Source: Candidatus Omnitrophota bacterium | GTDB taxonomy: Bacteria > Omnitrophota > Gorgyraeia > Tantalellales > Tantalellaceae | DNA: 33,975 nucleotides | NCBI GenBank assembly: GCA_024277375.1 | Contig: JAJRVD010000012.1 | Coordinates: forward strand, 1 to 33,975 | Direction of reading: 5' to 3' | Shown: positions 8,484 through 18,315 of the stretch, piece by piece | Layout: each line of letters starts with the position of its first letter | How positions within the stretch are numbered: position 1 is the first letter of the stretch | The notes under the pieces: model-generated | What the model was told of the DNA's origin: nothing | What the model saw: only the letters and a program-made list of their open reading frames with translations | Databases searched by the model: none | Program-made: the position numbers and the translations under genes

Positions 8484-9755
8484 TCATATTCTGCACAATT
8501 CTTTTCTGATCTTATTTTTAACCCCGCTCTTAAGATCACCGATAATCGCCAAGTTTATCACTTCCGGAACAAAAACTTTTTCACAAACCTTCTTGATATC
8601 GTTCACAGTCACGTCATCTATGTTTTTCAGAACCACTTTTACCTCGGGAATATGCTTCATAGTCATGAGCCTGTCACCAAGCCACATCATTCTGGAGGAC
8701 GTCCCTTCCATAGCCAAAAGAAATTGCCCCTTAGCGTATTCCTTCGCGCGATTAAGTTCATCCCTTGTTACCCCAAGGTCTTTTAATTTCTTAAGTTCAT
8801 CCAGAATAGCTATAATGGCCTTCTGAGCGTTTCTATTGTCTACCCCTGAGTGTATCACCAGGTCCCCCACATCACTGTGTCTTTTGTAAAGCGAAGATAT
8901 GTCGTAGCATAGACCATATTTCTCCCGTAGTTCCTCAAAGAGCCGGGATGACATATTCCCGCCCAGGATAACATTCATGATCTTCAGCGCGAACCTCTCG
9001 CGGATATTATGATCTACCGCGTGAAATCCCATCGCTATATGCGTTTGTTTTGTATCTCCCCTCACAAATGTAGACGCGGGTTTCTTTTGACTTACAACAG
9101 GTTTCTTAAACTCTTTCTTCTTTTTTCTTTTTTGTCCCGCGAACTTTTTAGAGACGTTCCTGAAAAGCTTAACAGGATCAACTTTACCGGAAGCCACAAT
9201 AGCTATATTCGCCGGATGATAGTGATCCTCTTTGAATTTTATTATCTCAGGATTTTTGAAACCTTTCACATTACCGATGGTCCCCGTCAAGGGTCTTCCC
9301 AGCGCGTTGTCGGGCCACATTATCTTTCCAAGCATTTCCAATACATGATCGGCCGGCTGATCCCGATACATTTTTATCTCTTCACAAATAACAAATCTTT
9401 CACGCACCAGGTCTTCGGCGTCAAACTTGGCGTTCAGGACCATATCCGAAAGGATATCCATCCCCAACTCCATATATTTTGACGGCACTTTTACCATATA
9501 GCAGGTAACCTCATCCGAAGTAAAACCGTTGAACGACCCTCCAATTCCTTCTATGGATTCTTTCAGATCCTTCGTACTACGCTGGTGGGTCCCCTTGAAC
9601 AACATATGCTCCACAACGTGACTTATCCCGCTTTGCGAGGATTTTTCATAACGACCGCCTACCCCTATCCATATACCGAGTGAAACCGAAGCCATTTGCG
9701 GCATCGGAGACACCACTACAGAAAGTCCGTTCTTTGATCGTTTTTTCTTGTACAT
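8484..9755 (-). CDS. M16 family zinc metallopeptidase (pitrilysin-like)
   Basis: This 423-residue member of the M16B group is related to mitochondrial processing peptidase and to bacterial YmxG/PqqL-type proteases. The inverted zinc site is intact: H46-x-x-E49-H50 (HVVEHMLFKGT), with the third ligand E126 in the CEEIKMYRDQ helix, 76 residues after H50. The second half carries LREKYGLCYDISS, the usual substrate-handling segment of the C-terminal M16 domain. No signal peptide is evident, so it is probably cytoplasmic. It starts 6 bp after ruvX and is the last gene of the trp-side run. The physiological substrate is unknown. Confidence 0.93.
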   Translation of the reverse strand: MYKKKRSKNGLSVVVSPMPQMASVSLGIWIGVGGRYEKSSQSGISHVVEHMLFKGTHQRSTKDLKESIEGIGGSFNGFTSDEVTCYMVKVPSKYMELGMDILSDMVLNAKFDAEDLVRERFVICEEIKMYRDQPADHVLEMLGKIMWPDNALGRPLTGTIGNVKGFKNPEIIKFKEDHYHPANIAIVASGKVDPVKLFRNVSKKFAGQKRKKKKEFKKPVVSQKKPASTFVRGDTKQTHIAMGFHAVDHNIRERFALKIMNVILGGNMSSRLFEELREKYGLCYDISSLYKRHSDVGDLVIHSGVDNRNAQKAIIAILDELKKLKDLGVTRDELNRAKEYAKGQFLLAMEGTSSRMMWLGDRLMTMKHIPEVKVVLKNIDDVTVNDIKKVCEKVFVPEVINLAIIGDLKSGVKNKIRKELCRI

Positions 9756-9761
9756 AGTCTA

Positions 9762-10178
9762 TTATCCCCTCTCGCGGCTATCCAGATAACTCTGAAGTAT
9801 TATCTGTGCGGCCATTTTGTCTATAACTTGTTTACGTTTTTTCCTTCTTACCGACGCCTTGATCATAACGGCTTCGGCTTCTTTCGTACTGAAACGTTCA
9901 TCCCATAGTTCGATCGGAAGCGCTGTTGTTAGCTTAAGGTTTTCAGAGAACTTAATACTGTCTTTGGCACGCACACCTTCTGTGCCATCCAAATTGATCG
10001 GTAATCCCACAACAATTTCTTTAACCTTATATTCCTCGACGAGATCTTTGATCCTTTCCAACGCGAGTTTTTCGTTAACTCTCAGTATGGTCTCTCTTCC
10101 CTGCGCCAATATACCGGTCTCATCGCTTATCGCGACACCGATATATTTTGTTCCAATATCAAGCCCCATTATTCGCAT
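9762..10178 (-). CDS. ruvX: Putative pre-16S rRNA nuclease (YqgF/RuvX)
   Basis: This RNase H-fold nuclease family takes part in 16S rRNA 5'-end processing and was earlier described as a Holliday junction resolvase homologue. From the ATG at 10178 the protein is 138 residues, the family norm, and opens MRIMGLDIGTKYIGVAI with the catalytic aspartate D7. VVGLPINLDG, WDERFST and the C-terminal VIDKMAAQIILQSYLD are the other family blocks. An in-frame upstream start at 10250 would add 24 residues lying inside trpA that resemble nothing in the family, so I prefer 10178, which is 7 nt after the trpA stop. It is followed by the M16 gene after 6 bp. Confidence 0.93.
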   Translation of the reverse strand: MRIMGLDIGTKYIGVAISDETGILAQGRETILRVNEKLALERIKDLVEEYKVKEIVVGLPINLDGTEGVRAKDSIKFSENLKLTTALPIELWDERFSTKEAEAVMIKASVRRKKRKQVIDKMAAQIILQSYLDSRERG

Positions 10179-10185
10179 AATTAAA

Positions 10186-10989
10186 CTACACTTTATGAAC
10201 CGCATTGGCGATAGGCCGGATAAAAGCTTCAACCTTTCCCGCCAAGACATTCTTTTGGTTCAATCCTCTTTCTATGACCTTGATAAGCGCGCTTCCTACT
10301 ATCGCGCCATCGGATAACGAAGCGATTTTCCCGGCCTGCGCTGAGTTTGAGATACCGAACCCTACACAAACAGGTTTCCGAGTCATCTTTTTTAGTTTTT
10401 TAATTTCACCCGGCAACTTCGTCCCAAGATCTTTTCGCATGCCCGTAACACCTGTTAGCGAAACATAATAGATAAACCCGCGTGAAGCCTTCGCGATCTT
10501 TTTAAATCTGTCGGGAGGCGTCGTGGGCGCCGAGAGCTGAATAACACAAAAATCTTCTCTATCGGCGATGCCTATAAGCTCTCCGGCTTCTTCCATGGGA
10601 AGATCGGGAACTATAATACCATCGGCACCGGCGGAGACAGTGTCTCTGACAAAACGTTTAAGGCCATAATTAAAAACTATGTTGTAATACGTCATGAACA
10701 CAAAAGGCACGTGTGTCATCTTCCTGAGCTGTTTCACCATATCCAGAACTTTTTTTACAGTACAGCCGGCTTTAAGCGACCGTTCTATAGCTTTTTGTAT
10801 AGTGGGACCATCCGCTAACGGATCCGAAAATGGGATACCCAGCTCGATGATATCGGCTCCCGCTTTTTCAAGAGCACAGACAATTTTTTTGGTTGTGGCG
10901 ATGTCGGGATCCCCCGCCGTAATATACGGGATAAACGCCTTTTTGCCGGCTTTCCTTAATTTCTTGAATGTACTTTCTATTCTGTTCAT
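10186..10989 (-). CDS. trpA: Tryptophan synthase alpha chain
   Basis: TrpA cleaves indole-3-glycerol phosphate to indole and glyceraldehyde-3-phosphate, and passes the indole to TrpB through the alpha-beta tunnel. Both catalytic acids are in place at the canonical numbers: E49 in IIELGIPFSDP and D60 in PLADGPT. FIYYVSLTGVTG and VCVGFGIS form the phosphate-binding part of the barrel. At 267 residues it is complete. The ATG at 10989 follows AAAAGGAA. Unusually for a trp operon, trpB and trpA are split by 284 bp holding a repeat and a hairpin, so coupling of the two chains is looser than usual. Confidence 0.97.
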   Translation of the reverse strand: MNRIESTFKKLRKAGKKAFIPYITAGDPDIATTKKIVCALEKAGADIIELGIPFSDPLADGPTIQKAIERSLKAGCTVKKVLDMVKQLRKMTHVPFVFMTYYNIVFNYGLKRFVRDTVSAGADGIIVPDLPMEEAGELIGIADREDFCVIQLSAPTTPPDRFKKIAKASRGFIYYVSLTGVTGMRKDLGTKLPGEIKKLKKMTRKPVCVGFGISNSAQAGKIASLSDGAIVGSALIKVIERGLNQKNVLAGKVEAFIRPIANAVHKV

Positions 10990-11012
10990 TTCATTCCTTT
11001 TCTAGATCTTTC

Positions 11013-11034
11013 CCCGAGACCCTCTGGTCTCGGG
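11013..11034. repeat. 9-bp perfect hairpin upstream of trpA
   Basis: CCCGAGACC (11013-11021) pairs with GGTCTCGGG (11026-11034) across a CTCT loop. It lies 24 bases before the trpA start. No T run follows on the minus strand, so this does not look like a terminator or a standard attenuator. It may be another member of the intergenic hairpin set. Confidence 0.6.
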
Positions 11035-11080
11035 ATAACCTCGGGAACGGTGTCCCTCGGCCGCGCCGCTTTGCTCCTCG

Positions 11081-11209
11081 CAATCAGACTGTGTCATAAT
11101 GTAAGGGCTTGATTCATCAAGCCCGTTATATCGGGTTCGATGAATCGAACCCCTACAATATATTGCATGCGGCCTTCCGCAAAACGAATTGCGACACAGC
11201 CTGAATGAC
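11081..11209. repeat. 129-bp repeat, copy 3 (full length)
   Basis: This copy is exactly 129 bp. The left end is CAATCAGACTGTGTCATAAT, the core is 11101-11156, and the right end is ATTGCGACACAGCCTGAATGAC. The outer stem carries one change (GTAAGGG instead of GTAGGGG) that breaks one pair, while the three arms are intact. The left side is fused to a GCTTTGCTCCTCGCAAT piece resembling the GTCAT-type repeat instead of the AAAACGCTG flank. It lies between trpB and trpA. Confidence 0.9.
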
Positions 11210-11273
11210 AGGAAGAGAGCCCTCTGCCTCAACTTATCACCTGCCACCTATCACCTAAAACCTAACACTCGCG

Positions 11274-12464
11274 TCACATATTTTCGCTGATTATGTCTAT
11301 ATCCTTATCTCCCCGGCCCGAAAGGCACATGATAATTATGTCTTTCTTTTTAGTCTTTTTCGCCAATTTTTTGAGATAATATACCGCATGCGCGGATTCC
11401 AATGCCGGGATGATCCCTTCCGTTTCAGATAACAGCTTCACGCCCGCCAAAGCTTCGGCATCCGTCACTGACACATATTCAGCCCGTCCGGTTTCTTTGT
11501 AATACGAATGTTCCGGCCCTACACCCGGATAATCGAGTCCGGCCGAAATAGAATGCGCTAATTTTATCTGACCGTCAGCGTCTTCTAAAATAAAACTTTT
11601 GCTGCCATGCAATATGCCTACTTTACCTTTCCCCAAAGCTATCGCGTGATGATCGGTTTTTGCTCCCTCGCCCGCTGCCTCAACACCGATAAAGGAGACT
11701 TTTTTATCATTGTAAAACGGATAAAAAAGCCCCATTGCGTTACTCCCCCCTCCTACACACGCTACAAGATACGTTGGAAGCCTCTTTTCCTTTTTCGCTA
11801 TCTGCCTCTTCGCCTCAATCCCGATCACTGCTTGAAAATCCCGCACCATAAGGGGATACGGATGAGGACCCGCGACCGAACCTATCACATAAAAAGTATC
11901 TCTAACATTGGTCACCCAATCTCTTATCGCCTCGTTCATAGCGTCTTTAAGCGTACACGATCCGGATGAAACGGGAATAACCTTCGTTCCCAAAAGCTTC
12001 ATCCGAAATACATTAAGACGCTGGCGCTTCATGTCTTCCGTCCCCATGTAAACTTCGCATTTTAAACCGAAAAGCGCCGCGACCGTAGCTGTCGCCACAC
12101 CATGCTGACCGGCACCCGTTTCAGCTATAAGTCGTTTCTTGCCCATTTCAACCGCCAAAAGCGCCTGCCCCAAAGTATTATTTATCTTGTGCGCGCCCGT
12201 ATGGAGAAGATCTTCCCGTTTCATATAGATCTTCCCTCCGCCTAATTTAGCTGTGAGTTTTTCGGCAAAATATAGCGGAGTTACCCGGCCGGCATACTCC
12301 GTCAGGTAATGCTTAAGGGTTTTCTTGAATGAACTCTTTTTGCATACACTCTTGTATGCCGCGATCAACTCCCGCACCGCAGGCATAAGCGTCTCGGGAA
12401 TGTACTTTCCTCCGAATATTCCAAAATAACCTTTTTCATCGGGTACTCTAGGCATTTTTCGCAT
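11274..12464 (-). CDS. trpB: Tryptophan synthase beta chain
   Basis: TrpB is the PLP enzyme that condenses indole with serine to give tryptophan. The PLP lysine is K93 in [14 protein letters not shown] (numbered from the start chosen here), and the phosphate-binding loop GGGSNAMG is intact. [15 protein letters not shown] near the N-terminus is the TrpB (not TrpB2) signature. I chose the ATG at 12464, giving 396 residues, because AAGGAG (12475-12480) lies 10 nt upstream. A TTG at 12473 is too close to that site, and the ATG at 12455 is too far. The start lies inside the last codons of trpF, a tight translational coupling. Confidence 0.96.
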   Translation of the reverse strand: MRKMPRVPDEKGYFGIFGGKYIPETLMPAVRELIAAYKSVCKKSSFKKTLKHYLTEYAGRVTPLYFAEKLTAKLGGGKIYMKREDLLHTGAHKINNTLGQALLAVEMGKKRLIAETGAGQHGVATATVAALFGLKCEVYMGTEDMKRQRLNVFRMKLLGTKVIPVSSGSCTLKDAMNEAIRDWVTNVRDTFYVIGSVAGPHPYPLMVRDFQAVIGIEAKRQIAKKEKRLPTYLVACVGGGSNAMGLFYPFYNDKKVSFIGVEAAGEGAKTDHHAIALGKGKVGILHGSKSFILEDADGQIKLAHSISAGLDYPGVGPEHSYYKETGRAEYVSVTDAEALAGVKLLSETEGIIPALESAHAVYYLKKLAKKTKKKDIIIMCLSGRGDKDIDIISENM

Positions 12465-13113
12465 TATCCACAAACTCCTTTATCATATCCTCACTTTTTA
12501 TCCCCGGAGAACTTTCGACCCCGCTGGAAGTGTCAACACCGTAAGGTCGTACAACCCGTACGGCCTCCGAAACACTTTCAGGCGTCAATCCGCCGGCTAT
12601 AAAAAACGGTTTATTAATATTCTCTCTCCTAAGTATCTCCCAATTAAATTTCGCTCCGGTCCCGCCTGATATTTTTGGATGAAAGGTGTCAAAAACAAAA
12701 AAATCAACCTCGGTATAATCGTCCAGAAAAAAATCGCCAATGGGCAGGATCTCTTCCTTTACCTTGAAAGCCTTAATGATCTTGATCGAACGGCCATATT
12801 TTTCCAGCATGATCTTTTTCAGAATACCGCAATAACCGGGATCTTCGGCGCCGTGAAGCTGTACGTAATTCAAATTACAATGCCCGGCGATTTCCGCTAC
12901 ACCCTGGGGAGCCTTATTACTAAAAAGGCCCGTAATCGCGACTGTGCCCCTTAATTCCTCCGGCATATCAGAAATGATCTTACTGACTTCATCCGGCGAT
13001 ACGGCACGAGGTGTATCTTCTATAAAAATAAAACCTATGAGATCAGAGCCGCTTTCACAAGCCGCTACAGCATCTTCACTATTAGTTATCCCGCAGATCT
13101 TTACTTTAACCAC
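12448..13113 (-). CDS. trpF: Phosphoribosylanthranilate isomerase
   Basis: TrpF performs the Amadori rearrangement of phosphoribosylanthranilate to CdRP, the fourth step of tryptophan synthesis. The catalytic cysteine C7 is in VKICGIT, and the catalytic aspartate D142 is in FVFDTFHP, followed by the phosphate-binding [19 protein letters not shown] and [10 protein letters not shown] complete the barrel. The length is 221 residues. It starts 2 nt after the trpC stop, and its last 17 bases overlap the trpB start. TrpC and TrpF are separate here, not fused as in enterics. Confidence 0.96.
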   Translation of the reverse strand: MVKVKICGITNSEDAVAACESGSDLIGFIFIEDTPRAVSPDEVSKIISDMPEELRGTVAITGLFSNKAPQGVAEIAGHCNLNYVQLHGAEDPGYCGILKKIMLEKYGRSIKIIKAFKVKEEILPIGDFFLDDYTEVDFFVFDTFHPKISGGTGAKFNWEILRRENINKPFFIAGGLTPESVSEAVRVVRPYGVDTSSGVESSPGIKSEDMIKEFVDNAKNA

Positions 13114-13115
13114 AC

Positions 13116-13892
13116 TTATTCCTTCATCATTTCCCGAACTTTATCGCTGATGTTTTTCACTCGCATAAAGGTTTCGCCTATAAGCACGGCATTAACCCCA
13201 AGGCTTTTAAGAAACATCACTTGTTCATATGTTTCGATCCCGCTTTCAGAAACGATTATCTTGTTTTCAGGTATCATATGAATGAGCCTTTGTGTTACCG
13301 ATATATCAACATTAAAATTCGTAAGATCCCTGTTGTTTATCCCTATTATTTGAGCTCCGCTCGCGAGCGCCTTCTCTACATCTTCTTCGTTGTGCGTTTC
13401 CACCAGAACATCCATCCCCAAACTTCTGGCAAGACCCACATAATGGTTCAATTCTTCCCGCGTAAGGATCTGCGCTATCAGGAGCATCGCGTCCGCGCCG
13501 GCTACAGCTGATTCATAGATCTGGTACTCATCTATAATGAAATCCTTCCGGAGCACCGGAAGCGTTACCTTCTCCTTCACTTTCTCTATGTAGCCAAGCC
13601 TGCCATCAAAGAATCTTTCATCGGTCAGAACACTTATAGCGCCTGCGCCGGACAAAAAATACGCGAAAGCTATCCGTACCGGATCAAAATCCTGTCGGAT
13701 AATACCTTTTGAAGGAGAACTCTTTTTTATCTCAGCGATCAGGTTAATATGACCCCTTCGGGAAATATTTTTCTTGAAAATACTTCTTATGCACATAGTG
13801 TCGGCTTTTTGTTTAAGCTCGCTCAGGGGAATATTATCTTTGGCTCGATCAACTTCCCGCCGTTTTTGCTCGATTATCTTCGGTAAGATCAT
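13116..13892 (-). CDS. trpC: Indole-3-glycerol phosphate synthase
   Basis: TrpC closes the indole ring, converting CdRP to indole-3-glycerol phosphate with loss of CO2 and water. The catalytic residues can be read: E54 and K56 in [14 protein letters not shown]116 in [11 protein letters not shown]165 in VLVETHNE, N187 in GINNRDL and the VSESGI segment. At 258 residues it is the standard monofunctional length. The ATG overlaps trpD by 4 bp, and trpF follows after 2 nt. Confidence 0.97.
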   Translation of the reverse strand: MILPKIIEQKRREVDRAKDNIPLSELKQKADTMCIRSIFKKNISRRGHINLIAEIKKSSPSKGIIRQDFDPVRIAFAYFLSGAGAISVLTDERFFDGRLGYIEKVKEKVTLPVLRKDFIIDEYQIYESAVAGADAMLLIAQILTREELNHYVGLARSLGMDVLVETHNEEDVEKALASGAQIIGINNRDLTNFNVDISVTQRLIHMIPENKIIVSESGIETYEQVMFLKSLGVNAVLIGETFMRVKNISDKVREMMKE

Positions 13893-14917
13893 GTTACGCC
13901 TTCTTCATTCGTCATCTTTATCAGCTCATCCAGTTTGGCCTTTGCCTTACCGGAATCTATGGATTCGGCCGCGAGAGAAGCTCCTTCTTTGAAATCTTTA
14001 GCGCGACCGGAGGCCATAAAGGCCATGCTGGAATTCATTAGCACTACGTCACGTTTCGCGCCTTCCGTCCCGGACAATACATCCTCGACTATTTTAGCGT
14101 TTTCCTCGACTGACCCGCCTTTTATATCATCTAGTGCCGCCTTCTTAACCCCAAAGGTTTCCGGGGTCACGGAAAAAGAATGTACTTCTCCTCCGACAAG
14201 TTCGCTTACCCGAGTTTTTCCCGTTATTGTAACCTCGTCCACCCCATCTTCGCCATGTATGACATATGCCTTTTTCGTGCCCAGGTTTCCAAGCACCCTT
14301 GCCATAATGTCTGTTAACGCCGCGTCATACACACCCAAAACCTGACATGTTGCCGAAGCGGGATTGGATAAAGGCCCCAGAATGTTAAATATGGTACGTA
14401 TGCCTATTTCCTTGCGAACGGAACCGGCATATTTCATGGCCCCGTGATAAAGCGGAGCAAATAGAAAACCTATGCCGATAGTATTTACACACTTCTCGGT
14501 AACCTCGAGCGGTACATCCAGTTTAACACCCAATTTCTCCAGGACGTCGGCGCTGCCGCACCGGCTTGAAGCAGCGCGGTTTCCATGCTTAGCTACTTTA
14601 ACCCCACCTCCGGCAAGAACAAAAGCTACGGTTGTGGAAATATTGAACGTACCGGTACCTGATCCACCCGTACCACAGGTATCCAATATTTCCGAACCGC
14701 CTGAAACGTTAACCTTCAGCGCTTTTTCTCGCATAACGATCGCGGCGCCGGTTATCTCCGGGACTGTTTCACCCTTCATACGCAAAGCCGTAACAAACGC
14801 GCCCATCTGCCCGGGAGTCGCCTCACCGCTCATGATCTGGTTAAAGACTGAACGTGTCTCTTCTTGCGTCAGATCCTCACGCTCTATAATTTTACCGACC
14901 GCTTTCTTTATATTCAT
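13889..14917 (-). CDS. trpD: Anthranilate phosphoribosyltransferase
   Basis: TrpD joins PRPP and anthranilate. The PRPP loop [14 protein letters not shown] is at about residues 83-96. The anthranilate and phosphate segment [22 protein letters not shown] follows at about 111-132, and HGEDGVDE lies near the C-terminal domain. The N-terminal helices (ITGAAIVMR and neighbours) match the family. The length of 342 residues is typical. It overlaps both trpG and trpC by 4 bp and is not fused to the glutaminase, unlike in enterics. Confidence 0.97.
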   Translation of the reverse strand: MNIKKAVGKIIEREDLTQEETRSVFNQIMSGEATPGQMGAFVTALRMKGETVPEITGAAIVMREKALKVNVSGGSEILDTCGTGGSGTGTFNISTTVAFVLAGGGVKVAKHGNRAASSRCGSADVLEKLGVKLDVPLEVTEKCVNTIGIGFLFAPLYHGAMKYAGSVRKEIGIRTIFNILGPLSNPASATCQVLGVYDAALTDIMARVLGNLGTKKAYVIHGEDGVDEVTITGKTRVSELVGGEVHSFSVTPETFGVKKAALDDIKGGSVEENAKIVEDVLSGTEGAKRDVVLMNSSMAFMASGRAKDFKEGASLAAESIDSGKAKAKLDELIKMTNEEGVT

Positions 14918-15492
14918 ATCGCCTCTTTCGCCATTTCAATAAAATTCTTTAATATCTTCATCCCTTCCGTCGTCAAAATAGATTCCGGATGAAATTGAAC
15001 TCCCCATACAGGTTTCTCTTTATGCCTGACACCCATGATCTCTTTTTCCGAGGTCCACGCGGTAGTCTCCAGTATCTCCGGCAAACTCACCGGATCAATG
15101 ATAAGAGAATGATACCTCGTCGCGTCAAAAGGCGAGAGAATATCTTTAAATATCTCTCTGCCGTCATGATGGATAGGGCTTGTCTTTCCGTGCATTATGC
15201 GTTCTGCCCTTATGATCTTTCCGCCATACACCTCTCCTATGCACTGATGCCCTAAACATACCCCGAGTATCGGGATCTTACCTTCGAACTTACGTATAGT
15301 ATCTTTCGATACGCCAGCGTCATCAGGTCTTCCCGGGCCGGGAGAGATCACTATGCTGTCGGGTTTAAAGCCCTCTATCTCTTTCAGAGTTATTTTATCG
15401 TTACGGTACACCTCGATATCCTCCCCGAGTTCCCCCAGGTACTGGACAAGATTGTAGGTAAACGAGTCGTAATTATCAATAACAAGTATCAT
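14914..15492 (-). CDS. trpG: Anthranilate synthase glutamine amidotransferase subunit
   Basis: TrpG releases ammonia from glutamine for TrpE. The class I amidotransferase triad is present: C79 in GVCLGHQ, then H168 and E170 in [25 protein letters not shown] at the N-terminus and [12 protein letters not shown] are the TrpG/PabA hallmarks. At 192 residues it is a stand-alone subunit. It may also serve aminodeoxychorismate synthase, since TrpG and PabA are often shared; the trp context favours anthranilate. It overlaps trpE and trpD by 4 bp each. Confidence 0.96.
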   Translation of the reverse strand: MILVIDNYDSFTYNLVQYLGELGEDIEVYRNDKITLKEIEGFKPDSIVISPGPGRPDDAGVSKDTIRKFEGKIPILGVCLGHQCIGEVYGGKIIRAERIMHGKTSPIHHDGREIFKDILSPFDATRYHSLIIDPVSLPEILETTAWTSEKEIMGVRHKEKPVWGVQFHPESILTTEGMKILKNFIEMAKEAI

Positions 15493-16967
15493 TCAAAACC
15501 TTTCTCGACAAATTCGATGGCTTTTATCATGGCCATCGCTTTATTCATAGTTTCCTTATATTCCAATGCCGGGTCCGAATCCAAAACTATCCCGGCTCCC
15601 GCTTGTATGTAAGCTATGCCTTCACGCATTACGATCGTCCTGATCGTAATACACAGATCTATGTTACCGGAGAAACTGAGATATCCCACACTTCCGGCAT
15701 ACGGGCCGCGACGGGTCTTCTCCAGTTCATCAATGATCTCCATCGCCCTTACCTTCGGAGCTCCGGTCACGGTACCCGCGGGAAAAGTAGCGCGTATGAC
15801 ATCATAAACATCTTTATCTTCACGAAGTTTTCCCGTCACATCGCTCACTATATGCATAACATGAGAATATTTTTCTATCTCCATGGTAGAGCGCGGCTCT
15901 ACCGTAGAATATTCACATACCCTGCCTATATCGTTACGTCCAAGGTCAACCAGCATTATATGTTCCGCCCGTTCCTTCGGATCGGACAACAGTTCCTCTT
16001 CCATCCGGCGGTCCTCTTCTTCGGTCGTGCCGCGCTTACGTGTACCGGCTATGGGCCTGACTTCGACTACATCATCCTCACATCTTACAAGTATTTCAGG
16101 TGATGACCCCACTATCCGATTTCCCCCGAACTTGAGATAATACATATACGGTGACGGATTGATCGACCTGAGCGCGCGGTATACCATAAAAGCGTCCGCT
16201 TCCGTTTTTCTCTGAAACCTCTGTGACAACACGACCTGTATAATATCTCCGGATCTGATATATTCTTTAGCGGTTTCTACGCATTTAGAGAATTCTTCTT
16301 TGGTAAAATTAGATCCCACTTCTTCGGAATTCATTACCTTACCGTTTATTTCATCCTGTTTTATCTCAATATTTTTCAGTCTATTCAATAAATAATCAAC
16401 TTTTTTGCATCCTCTGTCATATGCTTCAGCCGGATCATCCATCACAATGACGTTAGAGACAACTTTTATCTTGTGATCCACATGATCTAATATCAAAATA
16501 GCGTCCGTGAGAACAAGCTGTGTATCCGGAAAATTAAATTCATCCGGGTTGCTATCCGGAAGGTCCTCAAAAAAACGGACCATATCATACCCGATATAGC
16601 CGAGGAGCCCCCCACAAAACCTGGGCAGACCCTTAACAGCTACAAAAGTGAATTTTTCCAGGATCTTTTTGATCTCACTGATCGGATCTTCTTCTGTCGT
16701 AAAAGTCTCCACATCATCGCCGCGCGTGATCTTTATCTCTTTACCTTTGCTCTCAAAGACAAGGGCCGGGTCAGTGCCCAAAAAGGAATACCTGCCTATA
16801 TGCTCTCCTTTTTCGACCGACTCGAGAAGATAAGAAAACTTGCCTTCGTCGATCTTTCTAAAAGCAGAGAGAGGCGTATCAAAATCCGCCACCATTTCTT
16901 TATAGACCGGGATAACATTCCCCTCTCTAGCTATTTTTAAAAATTCTTCCTTCGCCGGATAATACAT
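15489..16967 (-). CDS. trpE: Anthranilate synthase component I
   Basis: TrpE converts chorismate and ammonia to anthranilate, the committed step. The start chosen is the ATG at 16967, giving 492 residues, 4 nt after the hisI stop and with AAGGAAG upstream. A GTG at 17000 would add 11 unsupported residues. The tryptophan feedback-site motif LLES is at residues 47-50, so end-product inhibition is likely. The chorismate-binding domain shows [17 protein letters not shown] and the final [13 protein letters not shown]. The length suits TrpE rather than PabB, and the adjoining trpGDCFB confirms it. It joins the his and trp halves of the cluster. Confidence 0.97.
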   Translation of the reverse strand: MYYPAKEEFLKIAREGNVIPVYKEMVADFDTPLSAFRKIDEGKFSYLLESVEKGEHIGRYSFLGTDPALVFESKGKEIKITRGDDVETFTTEEDPISEIKKILEKFTFVAVKGLPRFCGGLLGYIGYDMVRFFEDLPDSNPDEFNFPDTQLVLTDAILILDHVDHKIKVVSNVIVMDDPAEAYDRGCKKVDYLLNRLKNIEIKQDEINGKVMNSEEVGSNFTKEEFSKCVETAKEYIRSGDIIQVVLSQRFQRKTEADAFMVYRALRSINPSPYMYYLKFGGNRIVGSSPEILVRCEDDVVEVRPIAGTRKRGTTEEEDRRMEEELLSDPKERAEHIMLVDLGRNDIGRVCEYSTVEPRSTMEIEKYSHVMHIVSDVTGKLREDKDVYDVIRATFPAGTVTGAPKVRAMEIIDELEKTRRGPYAGSVGYLSFSGNIDLCITIRTIVMREGIAYIQAGAGIVLDSDPALEYKETMNKAMAMIKAIEFVEKGFE

Positions 16968-16971
16968 ACGT

Positions 16972-17349
16972 TTAATATACTTCCTTCGGGTCAAAAACAC
17001 GTTCGCTTTCGACTACTTCCTCGCCTTTGTCGTTTATCTTCTTAAAATAACAGCTAAAATATCCTTCATGGCAAGCGGCTCTTTCCTGTTCCACCTTAAA
17101 AAGCACAGAATTATCTGCGCAATCGATAGATACTTCTTTTACCGTTTGCACGCAACCTGAAGTTTCGCCCTTTATCATAACGCGGCCTTTGGATCTGCGA
17201 AACACATATATCTTTTTCTCTTCGAGCGTTTTCTTCAGAGCTTCGGCGTTCATATAACACAACGTAAGAACTTCACCTGACTTCACGTCCTGTATTATCG
17301 CCGGGATAAGCCCCTTCTCGTCAAAATTCAATTTATCGACAAAACTCAT
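16972..17349 (-). CDS. hisI: Phosphoribosyl-AMP cyclohydrolase
   Basis: HisI opens the purine ring of phosphoribosyl-AMP, the third step of histidine synthesis. At 125 residues it is stand-alone, without the HisE pyrophosphohydrolase domain found in HisIE fusions. IKGETSGCVQTV (59-70) and the zinc cysteines C93 and C100 in ACHEGYFSC are clear. Odd point: the usual metal motif DCDxD reads DCADN here (residues 76-80), so only the first aspartate is kept in register. The tryptophan usual at the start of the WxxSRSR block is phenylalanine (FRRSKGR). I still call it functional because of context and the other motifs. A strong AAAGGAG site precedes the ATG. Confidence 0.9.
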   Translation of the reverse strand: MSFVDKLNFDEKGLIPAIIQDVKSGEVLTLCYMNAEALKKTLEEKKIYVFRRSKGRVMIKGETSGCVQTVKEVSIDCADNSVLFKVEQERAACHEGYFSCYFKKINDKGEEVVESERVFDPKEVY

Positions 17350-17373
17350 ATTGTCTCCTTTGTTTCTAGGTCC

Positions 17374-17546
17374 TTAGACTCATACAAAACGCTGTTTTTT
17401 TCAATCAGACCGTGTCATAATGCAGGGGCTTGACCCATCAAGCCCGTTATATCGGGTTCGATAAATCGAACCCCTACAATATATTGTATGCGGCCATCCG
17501 CAAAACGAATTATGACACAGCCCGAATGACAAAAGTTCCATTTTGC
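17374..17546. repeat. 129-bp repeat, copy 4 (full length) with conserved flanks
   Basis: The element proper is 17402-17530, exactly 129 bp. The left end is CAATCAGACCGTGTCATAAT, the core is 17422-17477, and the right end is ATTATGACACAGCCCGAATGAC. Arm 1 has changed only in the loop (CTTGACCCATCAAG), keeping five pairs. The outer stem has one change (GCAGGGG). The flanks TTAGACTCAT with AAAACGCTGTTTTTTT and TTCCATTTTGC match copy 2. It fills the gap between the hisF stop and the hisI start. Confidence 0.9.
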
Positions 17547-17556
17547 GGGATCCTAT

Positions 17557-18315
17557 CTAGATCCTGACCGCTACCCCCTCGCGAACCAAATATTCTTTTA
17601 CTTCTCGCACAGTGAATTCTTTGAAATGGAAAACAGAAGCGGCTAATGCCGCGTCCGCCATGCCCTCCGTAAGAGCTTCTTTAAAATGCCGGAGAGTTCC
17701 GCATCCCCCTGAAGCTATTATCGGTATATTCACCGCCTTACTTATCGCGCTTGTAAGCTCTATATCGTATCCGTTTTTTGTTCCGTCACAGTCCATGCTC
17801 GTAAGCAGTATCTCACCGGCGCCAAGACTTTCAACCTGACGGACCCACTCGACGGCATCGATACCCGTTGCCTCTCGGCCGCCTCTTATATACACTTCCC
17901 ATGAGCCCGTATCTCGTCTTTTAGCGTCGACGGCGACAACGGTACACTGCGCTCCGAACTTCCGACTCGCTTCACGAACCAACTCAGGCCGCTTGACCGC
18001 GGACGTATTCATCGAAACTTTATCGCATCCGGCATTTAACAGTTCTCTTATATCGTCATTGGACGATATCCCGCCGCCGACCGTAAACGGCATAAAAACC
18101 TGTTCGGCCACACGGCTCACGACATCAACCATAGTTTTACGATTTTCGTGGCTGGCGGTAATGTCCAGAAACACCAACTCATCCGCGCCGGCTTCATCGT
18201 AAACTTTCGCGTTCTCTACCGGGTCCCCCGCGTCACGCAGGTTAAGAAAATTCACTCCCTTTACAACGCGCCCTTCTTTAACATCAAGACACGGAATTAT
18301 CCGTTTTGCCAGCAT
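17557..18315 (-). CDS. hisF: Imidazole glycerol phosphate synthase subunit HisF
   Basis: HisF is the cyclase half of IGP synthase. It uses ammonia from HisH to turn PRFAR into imidazole glycerol phosphate and AICAR. Both catalytic aspartates stand at the canonical positions: D11 in [15 protein letters not shown] and D130 in [15 protein letters not shown] (77-83) and IIASGGCG are the phosphate-binding loops of the half-barrels. At 252 residues it is normal. The ATG lies inside the 3' end of hisA (32-bp overlap), and the product ends just before repeat copy 4. Confidence 0.97.
   Translation of the reverse strand: MLAKRIIPCLDVKEGRVVKGVNFLNLRDAGDPVENAKVYDEAGADELVFLDITASHENRKTMVDVVSRVAEQVFMPFTVGGGISSNDDIRELLNAGCDKVSMNTSAVKRPELVREASRKFGAQCTVVAVDAKRRDTGSWEVYIRGGREATGIDAVEWVRQVESLGAGEILLTSMDCDGTKNGYDIELTSAISKAVNIPIIASGGCGTLRHFKEALTEGMADAALAASVFHFKEFTVREVKEYLVREGVAVRI

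Noticed and set aside
10179-10250. Upstream ruvX start at 10250
   Set aside because: It would add 24 residues within trpA that resemble nothing in the family.
11210-11273. trp attenuator or leader peptide in the trpB-trpA gap or before trpE
   Set aside because: No short frame with consecutive Trp codons and no terminator with a T run was seen in these places.
12465-12473. TTG start for trpB at 12473
   Set aside because: The AAGGAG site would be only one base away; the ATG at 12464 has 10-nt spacing.
16968-17000. GTG start for trpE at 17000
   Set aside because: It adds 11 residues overlapping hisI; the ATG at 16967 has a reasonable upstream AAGGAAG.
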